From a bacterium (GTDB lineage: Bacteria > JAHJDO01), in the NCBI GenBank assembly GCA_030671985.1, contig DAOVHI010000019.1, forward strand, positions 1 to 14,468: a stretch of 14,468 nucleotides of DNA, read 5' to 3'. The notes beneath the pieces are model-generated. The model was not told the origin of the DNA. It worked only from the letters and a program-made list of their open reading frames with translations, and ran no database searches. Shown here in pieces: positions 1 through 7,069 of the stretch. Every line of letters begins with the position of its first letter. The stretch's first letter is position 1. The position numbers and the translations under genes are program-made.

Positions 1-432
1 AAAAAAGATATTGAACAAGTTCTTCATAATCTGAACATCAGTATTAAGATTATTAAAAACAGAACATATGATATAATGAGCTGCTGTGACCTTTTAATCG
101 GAGCGTCAGGCACCGTAACACTTGAAGCGGCTCTTTTGAATGTTCCGATGATTGTTGTTTATAAAGCTTCTCCTTTTACAGGTTTTTTATTTAAGACCTT
201 TTTAAATGTTCCCCATATATGTCTTGTAAACATAATAGCTAAAGAAAGAATAGTTCCTGAGTTATTGCAGGAAAAAGCAAATCCTGAAAACATCAGCAGA
301 TGTGCTCTTGATCTACTGAATAGCAGTGAAAAAATGAGAGAGATAAAAAATAGATTATCCGGAATAACAGAACAGCTTGGAAACCCTGACGCAAGCAAAA
401 GAGCCGCAGAGAGTATATATAAAATATTGTAG
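1..432 (+). CDS. lpxB: Lipid-A-disaccharide synthase, C-terminal part (5' end outside window)
   Basis: The reading frame is open from base 1 and ends at TAG 430-432, leaving 143 residues of a protein that is normally about 380. LpxB is a GT-B glycosyltransferase at the inner membrane that joins UDP-diacylglucosamine to lipid X to form the lipid A disaccharide. The visible part is the nucleotide-binding C-terminal lobe. It carries ASGTVTLEAAL (near codons 36-46), matching the family SGTATLEAAL motif, then an LVNIIA segment and VPELLQ, which correspond to the family's LPNIIA and VPELLQ signature. An ATG at 76 lies inside the domain and is not the real start. The stop overlaps the AGGAG (431-435) that serves the next gene, a lipid flippase, which fits a lipid A operon. 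Identification is from motifs and is secure. Confidence 0.93.
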   Translation, partial: KKDIEQVLHNLNISIKIIKNRTYDIMSCCDLLIGASGTVTLEAALLNVPMIVVYKASPFTGFLFKTFLNVPHICLVNIIAKERIVPELLQEKANPENISRCALDLLNSSEKMREIKNRLSGITEQLGNPDASKRAAESIYKIL

Positions 433-445
433 GAGATAGATAATT

Positions 446-2278
446 ATGAATCAATACTTAAGAATTTTAAAATTTATAAAGCCATACTGGAAGAGAATAC
501 TGCTGGCAGTAGTATGCATGTTCATTCTTCAATTCTGTACCATTGGCTCAATAGGAAGCATAGTGGTATTTATGGATAATATCCTATCGGCAGATAACCT
601 CTCCTCAAATACACCAATCCCTCTTACTCTTAAAGGAGAGCTCTTTGGGCATAAGATTGCTATAACCCCGCTAACAGCTGAATTCACTGTGTTTACATGG
701 TTGAGAATACTGGTTGGATTTATAATTTTTATTTATATCTTAAAGGGATTCGCCTACTTTGCTCAAAGCTATTTAATAACATACGCCGGTCTTAGAGGAA
801 CTTTGGATTTGAGAAATAAGTTGTATAGGCATATTCAGAATATGAGTCTATCTTTCTTCACAAGACAGAAATCAGGCGCCATTATGAGCCGTATTTCGAA
901 TGATGTTGGAGAAGTTAAAAAATCCATGACAGTACTCTTTGGGGACGTTATGAGGGAGCCCTTGAACATTCTGACGCGAATAATAATGGCATTTGCGCTC
1001 AGCCCAAGATTAACTATTGCCTCTATTCTAATATTTCCTATTGCAGTATATCCAATTATTAAATTCGGCAGAAAGATGCGCAAGGTTACATCAATTACCT
1101 TAAAGAGAAGAGCGAATGTTTTTTCAGTAATGCAGGAAAGTCTTTCCTCAATGAGAATTGTTAAAGCTTTTTCTATGGAACATTATGAATCGAAGAGATT
1201 TAACAAAGAAAATGAGGGGGTTTTTAAAACAGAGATAAAGAGAACTCGAATACAGGCAGTTACCTCTTCTGTTACAGAGTTTGTAGGTATGCTTGGAATT
1301 GCTCTTGCTATATGGCTGGGCGGCGTTTCTGTTATAAGGGGAGATTTAACCATTGGATGTTTTCTTGGATTTGCTGTTGCCATAGGCGGAATTCCCGGTT
1401 CGGTAAAAAAATTAAGCAAGGTCAATAACACGATTCAGTCTATGCTTGCGGCTTCATCAAGGGTCTTTAAAGTTATGGATAGTCCCTCAGAAATTATTGA
1501 TCTACCCAATGCTCGTACATTGGATACGTTTAAAAATAAAATCGCATTCCAGAATGTCAGCTTTGCTTACGATAAAGAGGTTATTGTGTTAAATGATATC
1601 AGTTTTGATATTAAGCGTGGAGAGATTGTTGCTATAGTAGGTCCAAGCGGTTCTGGAAAAACGACCATAGCGAACCTCATCCCACGGCTGTATGATCCAA
1701 CATCGGGACGAATTACAATAGACGGAACGGATATTAAGGAATTTTCATTATGTTCACTTCGCGCTCAAATGGGAATTGTTACACAAGAGACCGTTCTCTT
1801 TAATGACACAGTGAAACAGAATATATCTTATGGACATCAGAAACAAGTTTCTCAGGAAAAGGTAGAACATGCTGCTAAGGCTGCGCTTGCCCATGAATTT
1901 ATAATGGAAATGCCCAAAGATTATAATGCTGTTATTGGTGATCGCGGGGTAAAGCTTTCAGGAGGAGAGGCACAAAGAATAGCCATCGCAAGAGCTATTC
2001 TTAAAAACCCTTCTATTCTCATACTAGATGAAGCAACCTCTGCCCTTGATACCGGATCGGAATATCTGGTACAGAAAGCCATAGACAATCTTATGACTAA
2101 TCGCACCACATTTGTAATTGCACATCGGCTTTCTACTATTATGCATGCGGATAAAATTATAGTAGTAGAAGACGGCAAAATTATAGAAACAGGTACACAT
2201 GAGGAACTTGTCAAAAAAGGAGGAGGTTTGTATAAGAAATTGCATGACCTTCAGTTTCGCGCGAGTGCTAAAAAATGA
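446..2278 (+). CDS. msbA: MsbA-type ABC exporter (lipid A flippase family)
   Basis: A 610-residue half-transporter with fused membrane and ATPase domains, acting as a homodimer in the inner membrane. MsbA flips lipid A core from the inner to the outer leaflet. Residues 1-340 form the six-helix type IV exporter fold, with hydrophobic segments near 15-45, 85-115, 168-208 and 275-318. The stretch SFFTRQKSGAIMSRISND (136-153) is the usual intracellular-loop signature. The ATPase domain is complete: Walker A GPSGSGKTT 399-407, Q-loop Gln447, signature LSGGE 504-508, Walker B ILILDE 524-529 with catalytic Glu529, D-loop SALD 532-535 and switch His560. AGGAG 431-435 lies 10 bases before the start. 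Neighbouring lpxB and an acyltransferase argue for lipid A rather than a drug or peptide as substrate. That substrate is inferred from context, since the family is broad. Confidence 0.88.
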   Translation: MNQYLRILKFIKPYWKRILLAVVCMFILQFCTIGSIGSIVVFMDNILSADNLSSNTPIPLTLKGELFGHKIAITPLTAEFTVFTWLRILVGFIIFIYILKGFAYFAQSYLITYAGLRGTLDLRNKLYRHIQNMSLSFFTRQKSGAIMSRISNDVGEVKKSMTVLFGDVMREPLNILTRIIMAFALSPRLTIASILIFPIAVYPIIKFGRKMRKVTSITLKRRANVFSVMQESLSSMRIVKAFSMEHYESKRFNKENEGVFKTEIKRTRIQAVTSSVTEFVGMLGIALAIWLGGVSVIRGDLTIGCFLGFAVAIGGIPGSVKKLSKVNNTIQSMLAASSRVFKVMDSPSEIIDLPNARTLDTFKNKIAFQNVSFAYDKEVIVLNDISFDIKRGEIVAIVGPSGSGKTTIANLIPRLYDPTSGRITIDGTDIKEFSLCSLRAQMGIVTQETVLFNDTVKQNISYGHQKQVSQEKVEHAAKAALAHEFIMEMPKDYNAVIGDRGVKLSGGEAQRIAIARAILKNPSILILDEATSALDTGSEYLVQKAIDNLMTNRTTFVIAHRLSTIMHADKIIVVEDGKIIETGTHEELVKKGGGLYKKLHDLQFRASAKK

Positions 2279-2961
2279 GAATACATGGTATTTTTAAATC
2301 AGGAATAATTCCATGGTTAGCGTGGATATTAATTAGGAGCATTGGTAGAAGCATAATCTTTGAAACCAAAGGAGAAGAAAACTACTTAGGATTAAAAAGA
2401 AAAGACAAAAATATTATATTTGCTATATGGCACAGCAGATTGTTTCTGACCTCATATTATTATAGATACAGACTTGGTAAGAAGAATGCATGTATTCTAA
2501 TAAGTTCAAGTAAAGACGGAGAATTCATAACAAAGGTTATCGAAAAATTTGGATATTCTGCTATCAGAGGCTCCAGCAGACATTATAAGAAAAATACCCA
2601 TAAAGAGATGCTCAAAAAGTTATCAGAAGGTTTTGATATGGGGATAACACCAGACGGTCCAAGAGGTCCGTCTGAAAAAGTACAGCAGGGAGTTATTCAC
2701 ATAGCAGCCGAGTCCGGATGTCCGATTGTTCCAATAACATTCAGCTCATCCAGAAGCACAAGACTTAATAGCTGGGATAGATTTGTGCTTCCACGTCCTT
2801 TCACCAAGGCTGTAGTAACTTTTGGTTTACCTATTTATGTTCCATCAGATGCTTCAAAAGAAGAAAGTCTAAAAAAAGGCCGGGAACTTGAGGACGTTCT
2901 AAACAGAATAACAAAAATGGCAGATAAGCACTTTAATATGGAGGGAATAGATAATGACTAA
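2275..2961 (+). CDS. DUF374-family lysophospholipid acyltransferase (LPLAT superfamily)
   Basis: A 228-residue protein whose ATG overlaps the msbA stop (ATGA). It has an N-terminal hydrophobic segment (about 10-28) and the DUF374 motif series: WHS 52-54 with candidate catalytic His53, SSSKDGE 77-83, RGSS 98-101 and PDGPRGP 126-132. The last is the family's DGPRGP block, which probably helps bind the acyl acceptor. LPLAT enzymes move an acyl chain from acyl-ACP or acyl-CoA to a lipid acceptor at the inner face of the membrane. The standard HX4D motif is not intact: after His53 come Ser-Arg-Leu-Phe-Leu, as is common for DUF374 in place of the classical Asp. Between the flippase and lpxB, the likely job is late acylation of lipid A, standing in for LpxL/LpxM. 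That role is inference; family membership is well supported. Confidence 0.85.
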   Translation: MRIHGIFKSGIIPWLAWILIRSIGRSIIFETKGEENYLGLKRKDKNIIFAIWHSRLFLTSYYYRYRLGKKNACILISSSKDGEFITKVIEKFGYSAIRGSSRHYKKNTHKEMLKKLSEGFDMGITPDGPRGPSEKVQQGVIHIAAESGCPIVPITFSSSRSTRLNSWDRFVLPRPFTKAVVTFGLPIYVPSDASKEESLKKGRELEDVLNRITKMADKHFNMEGIDND

Positions 2962-3145
2962 GCATGTTGTTAAACGAGCATATAGTATCGGCAATAGAGT
3001 GACACACTCAAAATGGGGAAAGGGAACCGTTATTGATCATAGCGGAGTCGGAGATAGTCTGAAGATAACAGTTCATTTTGACAATGACAATCAAAAACGT
3101 CTTTTGCTTACCAAGCATGCAAAGCTTAAAAAGATAAAAGAATAA
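2954..3145 (+). CDS. Free-standing PcrA/UvrD C-terminal Tudor-like domain protein
   Basis: A 63-residue protein overlapping the acyltransferase by 8 bases, with GGAGG at 2940-2944 ahead of its ATG. It is basic and has no membrane segment. Residues 10-61 follow the C-terminal domain of PcrA/UvrD helicases: the pattern IGNRVTHSKWGKGTV, then a variable turn, then a KRLLL...LKKI ending, which matches the G-D-x-V-x-H-xx-W-G-x-G-x-V and K-R-L-L-A-x-x-A-P-I blocks I recall from PcrA. In PcrA this Tudor-like tail contacts RNA polymerase; in several bacteria related short proteins occur without a helicase. The helicase motor is absent here and the neighbouring genes do not supply one. Function is therefore unknown. 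A role as a protein- or nucleic-acid-binding adaptor is inference. The homology call is fairly strong for so short a protein. Confidence 0.78.
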   Translation: MTKHVVKRAYSIGNRVTHSKWGKGTVIDHSGVGDSLKITVHFDNDNQKRLLLTKHAKLKKIKE

Positions 3146-3149
3146 TAGA

Positions 3150-3785
3150 ATGAATATAGTTCTGGCAACGAGAAACAGAGACAAAATAAGAGAAATTGCG
3201 AAAATTCTTGACGGCTTAATGGTAGAAATTTCATCTGCATTGGATTTTTCCGGATTAGAAGAGGTTGAGGAGGACGGAGTTACATTGGAAGAAAATGCGG
3301 CAAAAAAGGCCATTGTTGCAAACAAATTCACAAACAAGCTGGCTATTGCTGACGACTCCGGATTAGAGGTTGATTCTTTGGAGGGAAGACCTGGAGTATA
3401 TTCTGCGCGTTTTGCAGGCGAAGGTGCTACTTACGATAATAATAATAAAAAACTTCTTAAACTCATGGAGTACGTTCCTCCCAAGAATCGCACAGCGAGA
3501 TTTGTATGTGTTGTTGCAATTGCAGATGAAGGTAAAATAAAAAAAATCATAAGAGGCACCTGTGAGGGAATAATCGCTTTTGAACCTAAAGGCAAAACCG
3601 GTTTTGGATATGACCCACTCTTCATTATCCCGGAATACAACAAGACTTTTGCTGAATTAGGTCCTGAGATAAAAAACAAGATAAGCCACAGAGCAAAAGC
3701 ATTTCTGGAAACAAAAAAATTTCTTGTGGAAATGTATTCAGAAAACGGAATTAATGTACTTGAAAAGATTTTTAAGGCATTTTGA
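3150..3785 (+). CDS. rdgB: dITP/XTP pyrophosphatase (RdgB/HAM1 family)
   Basis: A 211-residue cytosolic enzyme that hydrolyses non-canonical purine triphosphates (ITP, dITP, XTP) to the monophosphate and pyrophosphate, keeping deaminated bases out of DNA and RNA. It begins with the family opening TRNRDK (7-12), which contacts the triphosphate. DDSGLEVD 68-75 holds the catalytic and metal-binding Asp residues, FGYDPLF 152-158 recognises the base, and SHRAKA 179-184 closes the active site. The C-terminus runs about 15 residues past the usual end. The start is four bases after the previous stop, and I see no Shine-Dalgarno sequence in the AAAAGATAAAAG leader, so translation probably depends on coupling to the upstream gene. 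It is the last gene before a new candidate promoter. Confidence 0.95.
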   Translation: MNIVLATRNRDKIREIAKILDGLMVEISSALDFSGLEEVEEDGVTLEENAAKKAIVANKFTNKLAIADDSGLEVDSLEGRPGVYSARFAGEGATYDNNNKKLLKLMEYVPPKNRTARFVCVVAIADEGKIKKIIRGTCEGIIAFEPKGKTGFGYDPLFIIPEYNKTFAELGPEIKNKISHRAKAFLETKKFLVEMYSENGINVLEKIFKAF

Positions 3786-3813
3786 TTGACTTTTGATAAT
3801 AGGATGATAAACT
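3786..3813 (+). promoter_or_regulatory. Candidate sigma-70-type promoter for the DUF5679 gene
   Basis: TTGACT (3786-3791) matches the -35 consensus at five of six bases and begins directly after the rdgB stop. TAAACT (3808-3813), 16 bases later, matches the -10 consensus at four of six. Transcription would start near 3820, giving a leader of about 38 bases before the ATG at 3858. It is one of only a few gaps here long enough for a promoter. This is a motif reading only; sigma preference in this organism is unknown. Confidence 0.4.
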
Positions 3814-3857
3814 TAGGCCAACGTTGCTAGAAAAAACAAACCATAAGGAGATGTAGC

Positions 3858-4001
3858 ATGGAAGGTTATTGTGTGAAGTGTAAGGCTAAGAAAGAAATGA
3901 AAGACGCAAAAGAAGTTACGATGAAGAATGGCAGAAAAGCAATGAAAGGCGTTTGTCCAAGCTGTGGTACTGGTATGTATCGTATAATGGGTAAAAAATA
4001 A
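3858..4001 (+). CDS. DUF5679-family zinc-ribbon small protein (47 aa)
   Basis: A 47-residue ORF with a clear ribosome site, AAGGAG at 3845-3850, seven bases from the ATG. It has two Cys pairs, Cys5-x2-Cys8 (YCVKCK) and Cys33-x2-Cys36 (CPSCG), the spacing of a single zinc ribbon. Between them is a basic stretch containing VTMKNGRKAMKG, and the protein ends MYRIMGKK. This pattern (YCVKC, then a K-N-G-R block, then CPxCGT and a basic end) is what I know as DUF5679, found widely in uncultured bacteria and Chloroflexi and of unknown function. Zinc binding is expected from the Cys spacing. It may bind nucleic acid or ribosomes like other tiny basic ribbons, but that is inference. It appears to be its own transcription unit, with a candidate promoter before it and a hairpin after it. 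Confidence 0.85.
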   Translation: MEGYCVKCKAKKEMKDAKEVTMKNGRKAMKGVCPSCGTGMYRIMGKK

Positions 4002-4022
4002 TTATCTTTCTTTTGTTTTGTG

Positions 4023-4060
4023 TGCCGCGGATGAAATTTTATTAAGTTTTGTCTGCGGCA
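4023..4060 (+). terminator. Terminator-like hairpin after the DUF5679 gene
   Basis: TGCCGCGGA (4023-4031) pairs with TCTGCGGCA (4052-4060) over nine positions, one of them a G-U wobble, with a 20-base AT-rich loop. It is the only GC-rich inverted repeat in this AT-rich gap. The following TCTTGTATTTT is T-rich but interrupted, so termination may be partial, with readthrough into the biotin genes. No other promoter for those genes is obvious, which makes an attenuator or leaky terminator possible. Confidence 0.6.
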
Positions 4061-4062
4061 TC

Positions 4063-4082
4063 TTGTATTTTGGAGAATACAG
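4063..4082 (+). promoter_or_regulatory. Small hairpin presenting the bioH ribosome binding site in its loop
   Basis: TGTATT (4064-4069) pairs with AATACA (4076-4081), extended by a T-G wobble at 4063/4082. The six-base loop TTGGAG contains the only Shine-Dalgarno candidate, GGAG at 4072-4075, seven bases before the ATG at 4083. The stem is AU-rich and weak, so it may simply be chance, but it sits back to back with the terminator-like hairpin ending at 4060. Confidence 0.3.
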
Positions 4083-4814
4083 ATGACCAATTTACGCTCT
4101 CCTCTTTTTTTTATTTCGGGTTGGGGAATTAACGAAGGTATCTGGAAACATCAGATAAAGTATTTCGGTCAAAGCTACAAGACCGTTACCATGTCTCTTG
4201 AGGGAGATTCTATTAGAGAGCATACAGAACATTTGCTTGGAATTATTAAAAAAACAAAATCAAGCAATGTTAATCTTGTTGGATGGTCAATGGGCGGCAT
4301 GATTGCCATAAATTTCGCATCTCAACATCCTGAATATGTAAAAAAGCTTGTTCTTGTAAGTACTCCTGCAAAATTTGTTGCTTCTGAAGATTATGACGCA
4401 GGTATATCACACATTGTTATGCAAAGCTTTATAAGCAAATTTAGAAAATCGCCTGTGAGAATGCTGGGAAATTTCGCAAGTCTTATCTTGAAGAATGCAG
4501 ATTTTAAGAAAGAAGATTTGAATTTGATAAGACAGTCATCAAGCATATCCGATAAGAATAAAACTTTTCTGGGCTTATTATTGCTTAGAGATTGTGACCT
4601 GAGAGATAAATTGCACTCCATAACAGTTCCTACTCTTATAATTCATGGAAAAAAGGATATGGTGTGTCCTTATGCCTGCACAGATTATTTGCATAGTAAA
4701 ATAAAAAATTCTGCTCTTCACACGTTTGAAGACGCAGGACATATTCCATTTGTAACGAAACATGAGAAGTTTAATATTTTGCTTGATGATTTTTTAAGAG
4801 ATTATGAATTTTAA
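4083..4814 (+). CDS. bioH: BioH-like pimeloyl-ACP methyl ester esterase (alpha/beta hydrolase)
   Basis: A 243-residue alpha/beta hydrolase. The catalytic triad is visible: Ser69 in the nucleophile elbow GWSMGG (67-72), Asp192 in GKKDMVCP, and His220 in AGHIPF. GWG at 13-15 supplies the oxyanion-region Trp seen in BioH. BioH removes the methyl group from pimeloyl-ACP methyl ester, ending the BioC-dependent route to the biotin carbon chain. The fold alone would fit many esterases. The specific call rests on length, the GWSxGG elbow and the 11-base overlap with a BioC gene followed by bioD. Other lineages use unrelated hydrolases (BioG, BioK, BioV) for the same step, so a functional analogue within this fold cannot be excluded. 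Confidence 0.82.
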   Translation: MTNLRSPLFFISGWGINEGIWKHQIKYFGQSYKTVTMSLEGDSIREHTEHLLGIIKKTKSSNVNLVGWSMGGMIAINFASQHPEYVKKLVLVSTPAKFVASEDYDAGISHIVMQSFISKFRKSPVRMLGNFASLILKNADFKKEDLNLIRQSSSISDKNKTFLGLLLLRDCDLRDKLHSITVPTLIIHGKKDMVCPYACTDYLHSKIKNSALHTFEDAGHIPFVTKHEKFNILLDDFLRDYEF

Positions 4815-5595
4815 ACAATGGACAAAAGCCTCGTTTTCAAAAAGCGCCCCAAACTACGACAATGTTGCTGAATTGCAGTTTAAGGTCGCAGATATACTGG
4901 GCTCAATGATGGACAAATCTAAACGCGCTTTGAAGATACTGGATACGGGGACAGGAACCGGTTATCTTGTCAATAAGCTTGAGCGTATGTTCCCAACCGC
5001 AAAAATATATGCTATTGATATCGCTTCCGGAATGATCAAAATATCCTCAGCAAAAAAACGTATTAACAGAACCAGTTTCGTGCAGGCGGATGCGGAATTT
5101 TTACCGTACAAGAATAATATGTTCGATCTGCTAATTTCAAATTCCGCATATCAGTGGATGGAAAATTGTCCCAGAGGGATAAATGAATTGCATAGAGTCA
5201 TAAAGCCGGAAGGAAAATTCCTTTTTTCAATGTTTGGCGGGAAGACATTGTGCGAACTTGGTAATTCCTTTATAGAGGCACATAATATTTTAGGCACACA
5301 ACCGAGTTCTCATTGCCTTGATTTTGTTAATGAAGAAAAACTTGTTAATCTTCTTAATAAATTTAAAGCCGTCCGTGTGCAAAAAATCACAGAAAGAATA
5401 TATTATGATAGCGTTATGAATCTATTAACATATCTTAGATCCATAGGGTCGCACAATCACCTATGTAGTTCAAATAACGGATTAGGTAATAGAAGACTAA
5501 TGGACAAAATGAAAAAGGTGTATATCGAAAAATATTTCATGGATAATAAGATTTTCGCAACTTATGATATACTGATTGCGCAAGGGCAAAAATGA
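4804..5595 (+). CDS. bioC: Malonyl-ACP O-methyltransferase BioC
   Basis: A 263-residue SAM-dependent methyltransferase. The opening FSKSAPNYDNVAELQ (11-25) matches the BioC N-terminal signature (FSRAAxxYDxxAxLQ). SAM motif I is ILDTGTGTG (45-53), with Thr-Gly where LDxGCGTG is usual, and Asp72 is the acidic residue that would hold the SAM ribose. NSAYQWM (113-119) contains the Gln-Trp pair typical of BioC. The enzyme methylates malonyl-ACP so that fatty acid synthesis can build the pimeloyl chain, which BioH then frees. Its start lies inside the bioH 3' end (11-base overlap), and its stop overlaps the bioD start, so the three are probably co-translated. Length is normal for the family. Confidence 0.9.
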   Translation: MNFKQWTKASFSKSAPNYDNVAELQFKVADILGSMMDKSKRALKILDTGTGTGYLVNKLERMFPTAKIYAIDIASGMIKISSAKKRINRTSFVQADAEFLPYKNNMFDLLISNSAYQWMENCPRGINELHRVIKPEGKFLFSMFGGKTLCELGNSFIEAHNILGTQPSSHCLDFVNEEKLVNLLNKFKAVRVQKITERIYYDSVMNLLTYLRSIGSHNHLCSSNNGLGNRRLMDKMKKVYIEKYFMDNKIFATYDILIAQGQK

Positions 5596-6311
5596 GAAAA
5601 GGCGTTTTTATTACAGGTACTGATACTGAAGTCGGCAAGACTATTGTAGCCGGAGGATTGGCTCGGATATTTCGCGGCATGGGAATCAATGTGGGTGTCA
5701 TGAAACCTGTTGAGACAGGCGGAGAATATAAAAAAGATAAACTTGTCGGTAAGGACACTGAATATCTAATCAGAATGAGTAAAATCAGTGATACTTACAG
5801 TCATATTAATCCCTATATATTGCGACGTCCTCTAGCTCCGTATGTTGCTGCAAAACTCGAAGAAAAGAGAATACAAAAGAAAAAAATACTTGCCTCTTTT
5901 AGAAACCTAACGAATAAATATGATTTCTTAATCGTTGAAGGATGCGGCGGATTTCTTGTTCCAATAACATCCAGCTACATGGTTTCTGATCTCGCCGGAG
6001 ATATGAAACTTCCTGTTATAATTGTTGTAAGAGCAGGCTTGGGAAGTATTAATCATGCTCTTCTGACGTTGGATCACGCGCGAAGATCGGAAATTGAAGT
6101 AATAGGCATCATTATAAATAAAACCGACCGGAATACCCAGATGTCAGAGAAAACAAATCCTCAGGTTATAAAAACATTTGGCAAGGTGCCGATACTTGGT
6201 ATAATACCATATATTTCGGAACGAAGAAACATAGATAGCATTGTTAATAAATATGTGGACATTGAGAAGATTTTGTACAATAATACTCGGAACGTTATGA
6301 GGAGAAAATAA
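5592..6311 (+). CDS. bioD: ATP-dependent dethiobiotin synthetase BioD
   Basis: A 239-residue P-loop enzyme that closes the ureido ring of dethiobiotin from diaminopelargonic acid, CO2 and ATP in the cytosol. GTDTEVGKT (9-17) is the characteristic BioD Walker A with Lys16, MKPVETGG (37-44) binds the substrate, and EGCGG (116-120, usually EGAGG) holds the metal-binding Glu116. It starts by ATGA overlap with bioC. The stop overlaps the following permease start (TAATG), so a transcript probably continues into functionally unrelated genes. Genes for the adjoining steps (bioF, bioA) and for biotin synthase (bioB) are not in the window. Confidence 0.95.
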   Translation: MRKGVFITGTDTEVGKTIVAGGLARIFRGMGINVGVMKPVETGGEYKKDKLVGKDTEYLIRMSKISDTYSHINPYILRRPLAPYVAAKLEEKRIQKKKILASFRNLTNKYDFLIVEGCGGFLVPITSSYMVSDLAGDMKLPVIIVVRAGLGSINHALLTLDHARRSEIEVIGIIINKTDRNTQMSEKTNPQVIKTFGKVPILGIIPYISERRNIDSIVNKYVDIEKILYNNTRNVMRRK

Positions 6312-7069
6312 TGAAAGTTATAGCAATTGCAAAGAACACCTTTAAAGAAGCATTGAGAGGAAAGATGTTTAACATCATGTTGATCTTTGCTTTGGTCACT
6401 ATTGGAAGCACAAAAATGTTTTCATTTTTCACTTCGCGTGAAGAGATGAAAATGATTAAAGATATGGGCTTTTTCTTCATAGTATTCTTCGGATTGCTTA
6501 TTGCAATCTTTCTAGGCGCAAAAATGATTACTGAAGAGTTGGAAAAAAAGACAATATATACTGTGCTTTCTAAACCTGTTCATAGATATGAGCTTATTTT
6601 GGGAAAACTAGTTGGCACAATGTTTGCGCTATTTATTAATCTCTGTTTTATGAGTATTGTTTTTTTAGGAGTGCTTTATCTCAAAGAACGTGTACTGAAT
6701 TTCGAAATATTTAAAGCTGTGTTTCTGATTTTTATTAGTTTATCCCTGATTGGTTCTATTGCTATTATGTTTTCAACATTTGCCACTACAACGATAAGCG
6801 TAACCTTAACGATGTTTCTCTACATTGTAGGAAATATATTTGAATATCTTAAACATCTCGCGTCAAAAGGCGGCGCCGTATTGAAATTCATATTTGATGG
6901 GGCATATTACCTTTTCCCTAATTTCACTAATTTCAACATAAATCGGGATGTTATTCATGGCACTGCGGTGTCGGGCATGTACATGCTTAAAGTTACTGCT
7001 TATGGATTAAACTATATAATAATATTTGCGCTTCTTGCTATATTGTTTTTTAGGAAAAGGGAAGTATGA
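6311..7069 (+). CDS. ABC-2 family transporter permease, ATPase partner not adjacent
   Basis: A 252-residue integral membrane protein with about six hydrophobic segments (near 20-40, 52-72, 103-124, 134-156, 160-180 and 230-247). The stretch ITEELEKKTIYTVLSKPVHR (73-92) and the following YELILGK match the cytoplasmic element of ABC-2 permeases (I-x-x-E-x-E-x-x-T-x-x-x-L-x-x-P-x-x-R). Such subunits need a separate ATPase, and none is encoded in the window. AGGAG precedes the start, which overlaps the bioD stop. The downstream gene starts inside its stop codon. Substrate is unknown. Location ahead of a TPR protein, a pilin-like protein and mreB suggests an envelope role, but this is inference. 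Confidence 0.8.
   Translation: MKVIAIAKNTFKEALRGKMFNIMLIFALVTIGSTKMFSFFTSREEMKMIKDMGFFFIVFFGLLIAIFLGAKMITEELEKKTIYTVLSKPVHRYELILGKLVGTMFALFINLCFMSIVFLGVLYLKERVLNFEIFKAVFLIFISLSLIGSIAIMFSTFATTTISVTLTMFLYIVGNIFEYLKHLASKGGAVLKFIFDGAYYLFPNFTNFNINRDVIHGTAVSGMYMLKVTAYGLNYIIIFALLAILFFRKREV

Noticed and set aside
76-432. Short independent gene starting at ATG 76
   Set aside because: The frame is open to base 1 and the upstream codons continue the LpxB domain, so it is the 3' part of a longer gene.
3786-3857. Possible tRNA or small RNA in the gap after rdgB
   Set aside because: No cloverleaf, T-loop or acceptor stem can be formed; promoter-like hexamers explain it better.
3866-4090. 74-residue minus-strand frame across the DUF5679 gene and its hairpin
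   Set aside because: It opposes a small gene with a good ribosome site and four spaced Cys codons, and has no support of its own.
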